Assembly (NCBI GenBank): GCA_027489035.1
Contig: JAIYAN010000016.1
Location: 1 to 64,000, forward strand
Source: Chitinophagaceae bacterium
GTDB taxonomy: Bacteria; Bacteroidota; Bacteroidia; Chitinophagales; Chitinophagaceae
Direction of reading: 5' to 3'
DNA length: 64,000 bases
Positions 56,201-64,000 of the stretch are shown piece after piece (positions within the stretch are counted from its first letter, which is position 1; every line of letters starts with the position of its first letter). Both the position numbers and the translations under genes were made by a program. Under the pieces are notes generated by a model. That model was given only the letters and a program-made list of their open reading frames with translations. It ran no database searches and was not told the DNA's origin.

Positions 56201-59200
56201 TGTAGTATTTAATGCTTCAGGTGTGTATAGAGTATCGGCTACCATTTTCGGAACTTTCTCTAGTGAATGTGGAAATTCGCAGCTAATACCTATTGATATG
56301 GAAGTTGTTTCGGATACGGCTAGGTTTAATTTCACCACAACTGGATGTACAAGTAGTGTTGTACAATTTACGGATTCATCTGCAGCCTACACGGGTGGAT
56401 CGATTGTAAGTTGGCAGTGGAATTTTGGTGATGCAACTACTTATACTGGACAAAATCCACCGAATCATACTTTTCCTGCAATTGGTATTTATAATGTAAG
56501 TGTAAGAACTGTAAATAATCTGGGTTGTTTTGCAGATACCACAAGGATTGTGGATTTAACAGGAGGCTTGGTGGCAAATTTCGGTGTAGCACCAGATAGT
56601 ATCATTTGCACAGGCAATACCATCACATTCTCTGATTCATCAACCAACACAGGCCCTTATGGACCAATAACCAACTGGAATTGGAATTTTGGAATTGGTT
56701 CCAATGTAAATGCAAACACCAACGCCAATCAAACGTATACATATAATACACCAGGAACTTACACCGCTACTTTGCAAGTACAAACCGGAAATGGTTGTTT
56801 GAGTAATATTGATAGCATTCATATTTCAGTAAATGCTGCACCAGTTATCACACTCACCTCTGCTGCAACTACACCCAATCAAACCATATGTGTTAATAAT
56901 GCTTCTTCCAATATTACTTATGCATTAACAGGAGGAGCTACAGGCGCTACCTTAAGTGGAGCTTTACCATCGGGAATGACAGGTAGTTTTAATGCTGGAG
57001 TTTTCACCATTTCAGGTACACCAACCGTTACGGGCACATTTAATTATACAGTAACAACAGTAAGTACATGTACCAACGTTACATTAAGCGGAGCGATTAC
57101 AGTAATTGCCACACCAACAATAACATTAACTTCTGCAACAACATCTACAGCACAAACCCTTTGTGTAAATGATGTTATTTCAAATATTACATACTCAATT
57201 GGAGGTAGTGGCACTAGCGCTACAGTTACGGGACTACCTTCAGGCGTTACAGGCGTTTATAACGCAGGAGTATTTACCATCAGTGGAACACCAACGGTAT
57301 CAGGTGTTTTCAATTATACCGTTACCACGGTGAGCCCTTGTACACAGGTTTCATTAACGGGTTCAATTACGGTAAATGCATTGCCTACAATTACATTAAC
57401 TTCTGCTGCATCAACTTCATCACAAACCGTTTGTGCAAATAGTGCAATTGTAAATATTACTTATGCATTAGCCGGATCTGCAACCAGTGCCACACTAACA
57501 GGAACATTACCTGCAGGCGTTACAGGAACATTTGCTTCGGGTGTATTCACCATAAGTGGAACGCCAACAGCAACAGGTGTTTTCAATTATACGGTTACTT
57601 CTGTTAGCCCTTGTACCAACGTTTCATTAACTGGAAGCATTTCAGTAAATGCCGCACCAACAATTTCATTAACATCTGCAACTGCAACAGCAGCTCAAAC
57701 CATTTGTAATAACACCGCTATTACCAACATTACATATTCGATTGGAGGTAGTGGAAATGGAGCAGCAGTTACGGCAACTTTACCTCCGGGTGTTACTGGG
57801 GTTTTCAATGCAGGTGTATTTACCATTAGTGGAACACCAACTGCTTCAGGTACTTTCAATTATACAGTTAGCACGGTTAGTCCTTGTGCAAACGTATCAT
57901 TAAGTGGAAGCATTACCGTATTGGCTCAACCTACTATTGCAACATCTACACCAACAACACAAACGGTATGTTCAAATAATGCGATAAGCAACATGATTTT
58001 CACATTGGGTGGTAGTGCTACAAATGCAGCCATTACTGGTGCATTGCCAACAGGCGTTACAGGCAGCTATGATGCCACAACATCAACGTATACGATTTCT
58101 GGAACACCAACCAATACAGGCACTTTCAACTTTACAGTTAACACCATTAGTGTTTGTACAAATACAAATATCAACGCAACATTAATCGTAAATCCTGGTC
58201 CTACAATTTCACTTGCCACACAAGCATCAACCACTAGTCAAACGGTTTGTAACAATGCTGCCATTGCAAATATTGGGTACAATATTGGTGGTAGTGGAAC
58301 TGGCGCAAATGTAACAGGATTACCTGCTGGGGTAACTGGAACGTATAATGCAGGCGTGTTTACCATCAGTGGTACACCAACAGTTTCAGGCGTTTTCAAT
58401 TATACCGTAAATACAGAAAGTCCTTGTGCAAATTTATCTTTATCGGGTACAATCACCGTATTGGAATTGCCAACTATAAACTTAACCACTCCCGCTACAA
58501 CAGCAAACCAATCGATTTGTGTGAATAGTGCTTTATCTATTATTACTTATTCTTTTGGTGGAAGTGCTACTAATGCTACATTAACAGGAACTTTACCAAC
58601 TGGGGTTACAGGTTCATTCAATGCAGGTGTATTTACAATCAGCGGTACGCCTACGGTTTCTGGTGTATTTAATTATACCATCACCAGTGTTAGTGTATGC
58701 AATAACGTTAGTTTAACTGGAACAATAACTATAAATGCATTACCAATTGCCTCATTTACATTTAGTAATATTAGATGTACTGGTGATGCGGTAACTTTTA
58801 CAGATGGTTCAACGCCAAATGCCGCAAGCATCAGCCAATGGCAATGGAATTTTGGAGATGGGCAAACACAGACTAATACAACACCTGGAACGGTAACAAA
58901 TACTTACGCATCGTCAAGTACATTCCCGGTTTCATTGATCATAACAAATTCTAATGGATGTATAAGTACTCCAGCATTGGTTCAAGTGACCATCAATCCT
59001 AAACCTACTGCTGCTTTTAGTTTTACTGATGTTTGTATTCCTACTGGTTCTGCAGTATTTACAGATAACAGTACTATCGTATCAGGAACAATAAATCAAT
59101 GGTCTTGGAATTTTGGTGATGCTACACCTGTAGTTACTACTCAAAATCCTACACATATTTATGCAAATGGTGGTACGTATAATGTTACCTTAACTACAAC

Positions 59201-60302
59201 TTCGGCATTGGGATGTATAAAAGATTCTACAAGAGCGATTGTTGTTTACAATGCACCAACAGCTTCTTATACAATTAACAACGTAGGAAATGTTTGTAGC
59301 AATACTCCATTAAATATCACCAATACCAGTGTGGTAAATGGTTTTGGTACAATAAACCTAGTAGAAATTTATTGGGATTTCAATGGTAATCCAGGATTGG
59401 TTTCAACCGATAATACGCCAACTACCGGAGAAATTTACACGCATAGTTACCCAGTATTTGGTACGCCAGCAACCATTACATACAAAGTGCTTATAAAAGC
59501 ATATAGTGGCAATGGATGCGTTGGAGAATATTTTCAAGATATAACTGTTTATGCAGCACCTGATGTACAGTTTGATCCAATTAGTCCAGTTTGTCAGGAA
59601 ATTCCTTCTGTTACATTAGCATCTGCTTTTGATGTATTCAATAATACAGGAGTTGGTACCTATTCTGGTGATGGAATAACAGCTAGTCCAGTTTTTATTC
59701 CTGCAACTGCTGGAACAGGTAATCACACGATATCTTATCTTTTTGTTGCGTCTAATGGTTGTCGTGATTCTGCTACTCAAACTATCCAAGTTAACCCTAC
59801 ACCAATTTTTGATTTAGGTCCAGATAGAAATATATTAGAAGGAGATCAAGTAACGTTAACTCCACTAACGGCTATCGGTAATGGTTTGAGTTATCTTTGG
59901 AGTCCGGGTACATATCTTAACAGTGTAAATATAGCTGCACCAATTTGCACACCTACCAATGATATTACTTATACTGTAAATGTAATTTCTGGAGATGGTT
60001 GTAAAGCAGATGATGATTTGTTTATCAAAGTGGTTAGAGATTTCGTAGTGCCTAACACATTTACACCAAACGGAGATGGTATAAATGACGTTTGGACAAT
60101 TGAAAATTTGTCATTGTATCCTAATTACCACATTCAAGTGTTTAATAGGTATGGTCAAGCAATGTATGATACCAAAGATTATTCCAAAGCATGGAATGGT
60201 ACTGTTCAAGGAAAGCCACTGCCTGCAGGAACGTATTATTATATAATTGATCTTGGCGGGGCACGTAAAACAAAGAAAGGATATGTAACGATTATTAGAT
60301 AA
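53283..60302 (+). CDS. IgGFc-binding-like adhesin with Ig-repeat array and T9SS type B sorting domain (2339 aa)
   Basis: The start is ATG 53283, giving a normal signal peptide (MRVFLLTLGFVLMSVLGAYA) 16 bp after the previous stop; earlier in-frame ATGs would run back into that gene. Order: N-terminal beta domain (22-170); FnIII-like repeat with GGNVTFDGGAPVSARGVCWST (175-265); a beta domain (270-365); IgGFc-binding-like region starting GVDFWTGYGYH (about 396-900); two PKD domains (about 1014, 1100); seven tandem ~90-residue Ig-like repeats (about 1185-1818); two further PKD domains and a degenerate one; and a type B sorting domain from about 2255 (FTPNGDGINDVW, QVFNRYGQ, PAGTYYYII). Its C-terminal third duplicates the preceding protein. 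A PorP/SprF gene follows 49 bp on. A probable cell-surface adhesin. Confidence 0.87.
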   Translation: MRVFLLTLGFVLMSVLGAYAQPYNYTVEGFDNAIFPTATPGPAVETQYISPTGAWSIFKGYTVTGTDPCPNDGTNRALRFLANNSGYVVTPTLLLGAGTLTFNTRRTGRDFTYYTSTDNGATWVLAGAVNTGATACNTISVVFNSGVINRIKIASLIANDLGIDNVLITGFTTVAPSVTTTTASAVTFTTATSGGNVTFDGGAPVSARGVCWSTAPNPTIANSLTSNGTGLGSFTSSLAGLSPGTTYYVRAYATNQAGTGYGNEITFTTPVAVPTLTATPSTIPFGIVYQGAFSTEQSFTVTGIYLSPATGNVTITPPPGYIVSLTSGSGFTSSLSIPYTGGTLGPLTIYIRFAPPLYGNYDGNISINGGGAPAASIAVTGIGSQLPQAGTLTNMGVDFWTGYGYHSRMSNNNTGSGPFMSLYISAKQAATVRVSLPGIADPSFPRTITIPANTSVEVTNFPQGDFNNNNDNPTGLPDARLYFTGITPRGIHLESLNGVPVAVYEHTYGQDAAGAMLLFPTNTWGATYNVVSLGGKSNSGVPNSFFFVMAAEDQTQIEITPTADIIDSSSATLFNSNTPAANILYPAGVPFTITLNKGQIFNAMARIVGSGSNGVSQDFTGTLVRSTDCNNKKIAVWAGNGRTFMNTVGCTQNAGSDNMVQQMFPRVAWGTKYLTTPTKTMEYGIYKICVLDPTTQVWFNNPTRTTPLTGLVNNFYYQVESNSPNLIESDKPIMVIQYIVTGGCKNNTFGNNGNGDPEMIILSPVQQAVNNISVFSAAKLNINNGASYINVAIKTTGVPSFKLDPITNPTNVCDTGASSFTGAAYASAPIIPVANAFRPHPFAAGYSVAKFKVSSGQYHNLVSDSGFNAIAYGMAGGESYGYNAGTAIRDLSAIVQTLNPFDTISGGKTCKGNPVRLQIAVPYLSSSIDSIKWDMGTNANITPNGTFMQINPVPVRTYVDNEITYSVYNMTVPVVFNASGVYRVSATIFGTFSSECGNSQLIPIDMEVVSDTARFNFTTTGCTSSVVQFTDSSAAYTGGSIVSWQWNFGDATTYTGQNPPNHTFPAIGIYNVSVRTVNNLGCFADTTRIVDLTGGLVANFGVAPDSIICTGNTITFSDSSTNTGPYGPITNWNWNFGIGSNVNANTNANQTYTYNTPGTYTATLQVQTGNGCLSNIDSIHISVNAAPVITLTSAATTPNQTICVNNASSNITYALTGGATGATLSGALPSGMTGSFNAGVFTISGTPTVTGTFNYTVTTVSTCTNVTLSGAITVIATPTITLTSATTSTAQTLCVNDVISNITYSIGGSGTSATVTGLPSGVTGVYNAGVFTISGTPTVSGVFNYTVTTVSPCTQVSLTGSITVNALPTITLTSAASTSSQTVCANSAIVNITYALAGSATSATLTGTLPAGVTGTFASGVFTISGTPTATGVFNYTVTSVSPCTNVSLTGSISVNAAPTISLTSATATAAQTICNNTAITNITYSIGGSGNGAAVTATLPPGVTGVFNAGVFTISGTPTASGTFNYTVSTVSPCANVSLSGSITVLAQPTIATSTPTTQTVCSNNAISNMIFTLGGSATNAAITGALPTGVTGSYDATTSTYTISGTPTNTGTFNFTVNTISVCTNTNINATLIVNPGPTISLATQASTTSQTVCNNAAIANIGYNIGGSGTGANVTGLPAGVTGTYNAGVFTISGTPTVSGVFNYTVNTESPCANLSLSGTITVLELPTINLTTPATTANQSICVNSALSIITYSFGGSATNATLTGTLPTGVTGSFNAGVFTISGTPTVSGVFNYTITSVSVCNNVSLTGTITINALPIASFTFSNIRCTGDAVTFTDGSTPNAASISQWQWNFGDGQTQTNTTPGTVTNTYASSSTFPVSLIITNSNGCISTPALVQVTINPKPTAAFSFTDVCIPTGSAVFTDNSTIVSGTINQWSWNFGDATPVVTTQNPTHIYANGGTYNVTLTTTSALGCIKDSTRAIVVYNAPTASYTINNVGNVCSNTPLNITNTSVVNGFGTINLVEIYWDFNGNPGLVSTDNTPTTGEIYTHSYPVFGTPATITYKVLIKAYSGNGCVGEYFQDITVYAAPDVQFDPISPVCQEIPSVTLASAFDVFNNTGVGTYSGDGITASPVFIPATAGTGNHTISYLFVASNGCRDSATQTIQVNPTPIFDLGPDRNILEGDQVTLTPLTAIGNGLSYLWSPGTYLNSVNIAAPICTPTNDITYTVNVISGDGCKADDDLFIKVVRDFVVPNTFTPNGDGINDVWTIENLSLYPNYHIQVFNRYGQAMYDTKDYSKAWNGTVQGKPLPAGTYYYIIDLGGARKTKKGYVTIIR
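56837..58738 (+). repeat. Seven tandem Ig-like coding repeats (~270 bp each)
   Basis: Units begin near 56837, 57111, 57381, 57652, 57926, 58198 and 58467. Each encodes a P-T-I-x-L-T start, a QTxC pair, SxITY, GLPxGVTG, VFTISGTPT and FNYTV. DNA is more divergent between units than in the four repeats at 1681-2742, implying an older array. Unit number is likely to vary between strains by recombination. Confidence 0.75.
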
Positions 60303-60351
60303 TCAATAATTTAACCGATATCTGATATTGAAGAAAATAAAAAATGAAACG

Positions 60352-61374
60352 ATGAAAAAGTTGTTATTAGTTTTGACTTGTATGGTTTTTGCAAATTTGG
60401 CAATAGCTCAACAAAAACCTTATTATACCCAATATATTCTGAATAATTATATCATCAATCCTGCTTTTGCAGGGATTGAAAACTATACAGATATTAAGTT
60501 TAGTTATAGAAATCAATGGGCAGATTTAGAAGGGGCGCCAGTTACCTCTTATTTAACCATCAATAAACCTTTTAGTAAGGAACAAGTTCCTTCTACCGTA
60601 ACAACAATGCAAACTCCGGAAGAAAATCCATATCTAAATGATAATGATTTAAGTTCAGTTGCTGCGCATCATGGTGGAGGGATTACTTTTATTACAGATA
60701 AAACGGGTTATATCAGTCGTACAACTTTTGGTTTCACCTACGCTTATCATAAACCAGTATCATCTCAATTCATTGTTGCAGCGGGAATTACAGGTGGATT
60801 TTCTAATGTTAATTTGGATAGAACAAAAATTGTTTGGGGAAGTTTGGATCCCAATGATCCGGCAATAGGATACAACAGTGGAGATTTAAGAAAAGTTATT
60901 CCAGAAATTAGTGCTGGCTTGGTGTTATACAACAGTAACTTTTTTATAGGTGCTTCTGCATTAAATGTTGTACCAGGAAAAGTAAATTTTGTAAAAAATG
61001 ACATTTATGGTGATTTCTTTCAACCTCATGTTTTTGTTCAAACAGGGTATAAGTTTTTTCTAAATGACGACTTTTTTGTAGTGCCTTCTGCAACGCTTCA
61101 ATTCATCAATCCATTGCCAATGTTTGTTCATCTGAATGCAAAGATGAACTACAAAAATTTAGCTTGGGTTGGCGCTGGTTATAGATTGAAAGATAACCTT
61201 AGCGGTTTAGCGGTAATGTCAGGAGTAAATTTAGGAAATACAGTCAATGTAAGTTACGCATACAATTCTACAGTAAATGCAAGATTGAAAACATATGTTG
61301 GCAATACACATGAGATAGTTGTAGGTTTTTCAATTGGTAAAAAGCCTGAAAGTTGCCCAACAAATATTTGGTAA
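60352..61374 (+). CDS. PorP/SprF family type IX secretion membrane protein, second copy (340 aa)
   Basis: The start is ATG 60352 (MKKLLLVLTCMVFANLAIAQ, a good signal peptide); an upstream TTG would add eight residues before it. PorP/SprF signature: PYYTQYILNNYIINPAFAGIENYTDIKFSYRNQW, then beta-strand pairs to VVGFSIGKK. At 340 residues it is longer than the copy at 47948, partly through an insert (about residues 66-105, EENPYLNDNDLSS). It lies directly after the largest type B adhesin and closes the adhesin block, so it may serve that cargo. Acts in the outer membrane as part of, or alongside, T9SS. Confidence 0.87.
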   Translation: MKKLLLVLTCMVFANLAIAQQKPYYTQYILNNYIINPAFAGIENYTDIKFSYRNQWADLEGAPVTSYLTINKPFSKEQVPSTVTTMQTPEENPYLNDNDLSSVAAHHGGGITFITDKTGYISRTTFGFTYAYHKPVSSQFIVAAGITGGFSNVNLDRTKIVWGSLDPNDPAIGYNSGDLRKVIPEISAGLVLYNSNFFIGASALNVVPGKVNFVKNDIYGDFFQPHVFVQTGYKFFLNDDFFVVPSATLQFINPLPMFVHLNAKMNYKNLAWVGAGYRLKDNLSGLAVMSGVNLGNTVNVSYAYNSTVNARLKTYVGNTHEIVVGFSIGKKPESCPTNIW

Positions 61375-61399
61375 TTTTTGTGTTGTAAAATTTTAATCT

Positions 61400-62857
61400 A
61401 TGCATCAGGCCATTTTTTTTTACAGCCATTTTTTAAATTCATTTAAATTTTTGTGCTTGTTTCTAGCTGCAATTGTTTTTTTTTCTTGTGCTGCTGTTAA
61501 AAGAAATAATACGCTTCATAAAGAAAATCAAGAATCGACCATTGCATTTCCTGGAGCTGAAGGCTTTGGGAAATTTTCTTCAGGAGGGCGTGGCGGTAAG
61601 GTGCTTATTGTTAATAATTTAAACGATGATGGTCCAGGAAGTTTTCGCCAAGCCGCAGAAGCTAATTTTCCAAGAATCATCGTTTTTTCAGTAGCAGGAA
61701 CTATTCATCTTCAACAAAAAATTGTCATTAAAAGTAATGCCACAATTGCGGGTCAATCTGCACCTGGAGATGGAATCTGTTTTGCGGATAAGTCGATTTC
61801 TTTAGGAGGAGACAATATCATAATAAGGTTCCTAAGATTCAGACTTGGAGATAAATTTCAGAATGCAGGAAAAGTTGATGGCGGCGGTAGTGATGATGCA
61901 TTTGGCGGAACTAAAAGAAAAAATATCATCATTGATCATTGCAGTTTCAGCTGGAGCACAGATGAAGCGTTTAGTATTTATGCTGGCGATAGTACAAGTG
62001 TTCAATGGAATTTAATTTCGGAGCCGCTTAATTATTCTTATCATTTTGAAGAAGGCGATTCCGATTTTGAAAATCATGGATTCGGCGGTATCTGGGGAGG
62101 ACTTCATGCTAGTTTTCATCATAATTTATTTGCACATTGTAATAGCCGAACGCCACGATTTAATGGCATTAGGCACACAAAAGAAGAGAACTGCGATTTT
62201 AGCAACAATGTAATATATAATTGGGGTGGGAATAATGTACATGCAGGCGAGGGAGGGCATTACAACATTGTCAACAATTATTACAAACCCGGTCCATCAA
62301 CAAAAAAATCCAGACTCAACTATATGGTTAATCCTTTTCGCCGTAATGATATACCTTTTGGAAAATGGTATGTGAGTGGAAACATTATGGAAGGGAATCA
62401 ATCGTTGAGCAAGGATAATTCTCTAGGAATTAATCTCAGCGATCCAATGCTAGAAGATAAGTATGAACATGTTATTGTGAAAATTCCTTTTGCTTTTATG
62501 GGTACATCGTTACAATCTGCAGAAAAAGCATACGAAGCAATATTGTCTGATGTTGGGTGTACATTTCCTGCAAGAGATACTTTGGATAAAAGGATTTTGA
62601 ATGATGTAAAAAATGGAACTGGCAAAATAATTGATGTGCAAGGCGGATACCCGCATGGTACTGCATTTGAACAAACTGAAAATGCTTGGCCTTATTTAAA
62701 TGCTGGCAAATCTATCGAAGATGCTGATTTAGATGGAATGGCTGATAATTGGGAAAAGGCAAAAGGCTTAAATCCATTGTTGAATGATGCTGCTTTATTT
62801 CAATTGGATAAACAATATACTAACGTTGAAGTGTACCTGAATCAACTGTTGAAATGA
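61400..62857 (+). CDS. Pectate lyase family 1 protein, probable lipoprotein (485 aa)
   Basis: The N-terminus has a hydrophobic stretch ending FFSC (lipobox), so surface or periplasmic anchoring by lipid is likely. Then the PL1-like start FPGAEGFGKFSSGGRGG, GPGSFRQA, right-handed beta-helix repeats (IIIRFLRFRLG, IIIDHCSFSWSTDE), and RTPRFNGIR, matching the pectate lyase catalytic Arg motif. It cleaves de-esterified polygalacturonan by beta-elimination, usually with calcium. The C-terminal DADLDGMADNWEKAKGLNP looks like a calcium-binding dockerin/thrombospondin-3-type turn. It is the first gene of a pectin operon with CE12 and CE8 genes, 25 bp after the adhesin block. Confidence 0.85.
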   Translation: MHQAIFFYSHFLNSFKFLCLFLAAIVFFSCAAVKRNNTLHKENQESTIAFPGAEGFGKFSSGGRGGKVLIVNNLNDDGPGSFRQAAEANFPRIIVFSVAGTIHLQQKIVIKSNATIAGQSAPGDGICFADKSISLGGDNIIIRFLRFRLGDKFQNAGKVDGGGSDDAFGGTKRKNIIIDHCSFSWSTDEAFSIYAGDSTSVQWNLISEPLNYSYHFEEGDSDFENHGFGGIWGGLHASFHHNLFAHCNSRTPRFNGIRHTKEENCDFSNNVIYNWGGNNVHAGEGGHYNIVNNYYKPGPSTKKSRLNYMVNPFRRNDIPFGKWYVSGNIMEGNQSLSKDNSLGINLSDPMLEDKYEHVIVKIPFAFMGTSLQSAEKAYEAILSDVGCTFPARDTLDKRILNDVKNGTGKIIDVQGGYPHGTAFEQTENAWPYLNAGKSIEDADLDGMADNWEKAKGLNPLLNDAALFQLDKQYTNVEVYLNQLLK

Positions 62858-62893
62858 TTGCCCCATTAAGTATTTAAATTAAAACTACAGAAA

Positions 62894-63655
62894 ATGAAAA
62901 AAATAATTTTTATAGTAACTATTATCTCTATCATGTCTATGATATTGCCTCCCGAAAAAAAAATCACCATTTGGATGTGTGGTGATAGTACAATGAGCAT
63001 TAAAGAAACGGGCGTTTATCCCGAAACGGGTTGGGGTATGCCATTCGTATATTTCTGGGATTCTGCTTATGTAAAAGTTATCAATAAAGCAAAAAATGGA
63101 AGAAGCACAAAAACGTTTATCTCAGAAAACATTTGGAAATCGGTAATTGACAATGTAAAAGAAGATGACTATGTTTTTATTGAATTTGGTCACAATGATG
63201 AATCAAAAGAGAAAAAAGAAAGATACACAACCATTGAGGAATATAAAAACAACTTGACCAATTTTGTTAATGAGTCAAGAGCCAAAAAAGCCATTCCTGT
63301 TTTGTTTACCCCAGTAAGCAGACGTAAGTTTAATAAAGAAGGCATTGCATTAGAAACGCATCAACTATACACAGCAGCGATGCTTTCATTGGCTGATTCA
63401 TTAAAAGTACCCATCATTGATTTGGATTTGAAAACAAGAAATTTGTATCAACAATTTGGAGACTCTACTTCAAGATTATTATTTCTACAATTAAAACCAG
63501 GAGAGCATCCAAATTATCCTGATGGTAAAGAGGACAATACACATTTTTCTGAATTGGGGGCAAGGCTTACATCTCAAATGGCTTTGAAAGAATTGATTGA
63601 GTTATTTCCAAACCTAAAAGAATATCTTGTAAAACCCGTAAAGAAAAAAATATGA
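62894..63655 (+). CDS. Rhamnogalacturonan acetylesterase, CE12/SGNH (253 aa)
   Basis: SGNH-hydrolase blocks are clear: GDSTMS with nucleophile Ser32, GRSTKTF, FGHND (block III Asn) and DNTHFSELGA holding the catalytic Asp-His. GxGWG-like ETGWGM is typical of CE12 rhamnogalacturonan acetylesterases, which take acetyl groups off galacturonic acid in rhamnogalacturonan I. A hydrophobic N-terminus (1-18) suggests export by Sec. It starts 36 bp after the lyase and its TGA overlaps the ATG of the CE8 gene (ATGA), so the three are co-transcribed. Confidence 0.85.
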   Translation: MKKIIFIVTIISIMSMILPPEKKITIWMCGDSTMSIKETGVYPETGWGMPFVYFWDSAYVKVINKAKNGRSTKTFISENIWKSVIDNVKEDDYVFIEFGHNDESKEKKERYTTIEEYKNNLTNFVNESRAKKAIPVLFTPVSRRKFNKEGIALETHQLYTAAMLSLADSLKVPIIDLDLKTRNLYQQFGDSTSRLLFLQLKPGEHPNYPDGKEDNTHFSELGARLTSQMALKELIELFPNLKEYLVKPVKKKI

Positions 63656-64000
63656 TCCGTCACTTCTTTATATTTCTTTGTGTCGTTTTATGTTGTTCAT
63701 GTGCACACACAAAATGGACCGTTTCAACTGATGGTTCATCAAAATATCGAACCATTCAAGCAGCATTGGATGCAGTGCCAGAAGGGAATTCAAAAAGAAC
63801 GATTATTGTAATTAAGCCAGGAATTTATAAGGAAGTATTAACCATAGACTCAAGAAAATCTTTTATAACGTTAAAGGGTAGTGGTACAAAAAATACAATC
63901 ATAACTTTCGATAATCATGCTGGTAAAAAATTACAGAATGGAGACACTATAAATACTTGGACTTCCGCTACCGTTTTTGTTTATGGCAATGATTTTAGAG
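63652..64000 (+). CDS. Pectin methylesterase CE8, N-terminal part (cut by window end)
   Basis: The ATG at 63652 overlaps the previous stop codon (ATGA). 116 codons are visible: a signal peptide with a Cys-rich end (FFIFLCVVLCCSCA, possibly a lipoprotein), then the pectinesterase opening VSTDGSSKYRTIQAALDAVPEG, IIVIKPGIYKEV, LKGSGTKNTII and TSATVFVYGNDF. These are the first beta-helix turns of CE8 enzymes, which remove methyl esters from homogalacturonan. The catalytic Asp residues lie beyond the window. De-esterification would prepare pectin for the PL1 lyase two genes upstream. Confidence 0.85.
   Translation, partial: MIRHFFIFLCVVLCCSCAHTKWTVSTDGSSKYRTIQAALDAVPEGNSKRTIIVIKPGIYKEVLTIDSRKSFITLKGSGTKNTIITFDNHAGKKLQNGDTINTWTSATVFVYGNDFR

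Overview
The window is AT-rich DNA from a member of the Bacteroidota, most likely Chitinophagales/Chitinophagaceae-like; the rank below phylum is inference. The phylum call rests on several type IX secretion (T9SS) C-terminal sorting domains of both type A and type B, PorP/SprF-family proteins, huge Ig/PKD-repeat surface proteins, GC-poor spacers without strong Shine-Dalgarno sites, and a few TAnnTTTG-like promoter boxes. I saw no rRNA, tRNA, CRISPR array, transposase or replication origin.

Layout. (1) 1-12025: the tail of one T9SS cargo gene, a repeat-rich spacer, then a 3699-residue secreted adhesin built of Ig-like repeats and four copies of a jelly-roll-like module. The same inverted-repeat family lies on both sides of it. 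(2) 12026-16279, minus: a 1417-residue surface protein that is a paralog of the adhesins further right but lacks their sorting domain. (3) 16766-28844, minus: an eleven-gene operon combining a GH43-like/GH29 fusion, a GH28 polygalacturonase, uronate genes (mannonate dehydratase and an SDR), a zinc alcohol dehydrogenase, and most of an oxidative L-fucose pathway (aldose dehydrogenase, lactonase, mutarotase, FucP permease, FAH hydrolase, SDR). An AraC-type regulator is divergent at 29065. (4) 30039-34492, minus: xylulokinase, xylose isomerase and a sodium:solute symporter, with a LacI-like operator upstream. (5) 34659-36170, minus: a second GH28. (6) 36624-42872, plus: a 2082-residue T9SS type A surface protein. 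(7) 43143-61374, plus: three type B adhesins interleaved with two PorP/SprF genes, forming a probable operon. (8) 61400 to the window end, plus: a pectin operon with PL1 pectate lyase, CE12 rhamnogalacturonan acetylesterase and the start of a CE8 pectin methylesterase.

How it fits together (inference): the window looks like a plant cell-wall colonisation and feeding region. T9SS-exported adhesins could hold the cell on a pectin-rich surface. The secreted enzymes would de-esterify and cut homogalacturonan and rhamnogalacturonan and release fucose. The cytoplasmic genes would turn fucose, uronates and xylose into central metabolites. No SusC/SusD uptake pair lies in the window, so oligosaccharide import must be encoded elsewhere or bypassed by FucP and the symporter.

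Points worth a second look: a 20-bp perfect repeat on both sides of the catabolic block; the absence of a recognisable L-fuconate dehydratase from an otherwise nearly complete fucose operon; the two-enzyme fusion; the adhesin without a sorting domain; and several intergenic inverted-repeat elements.
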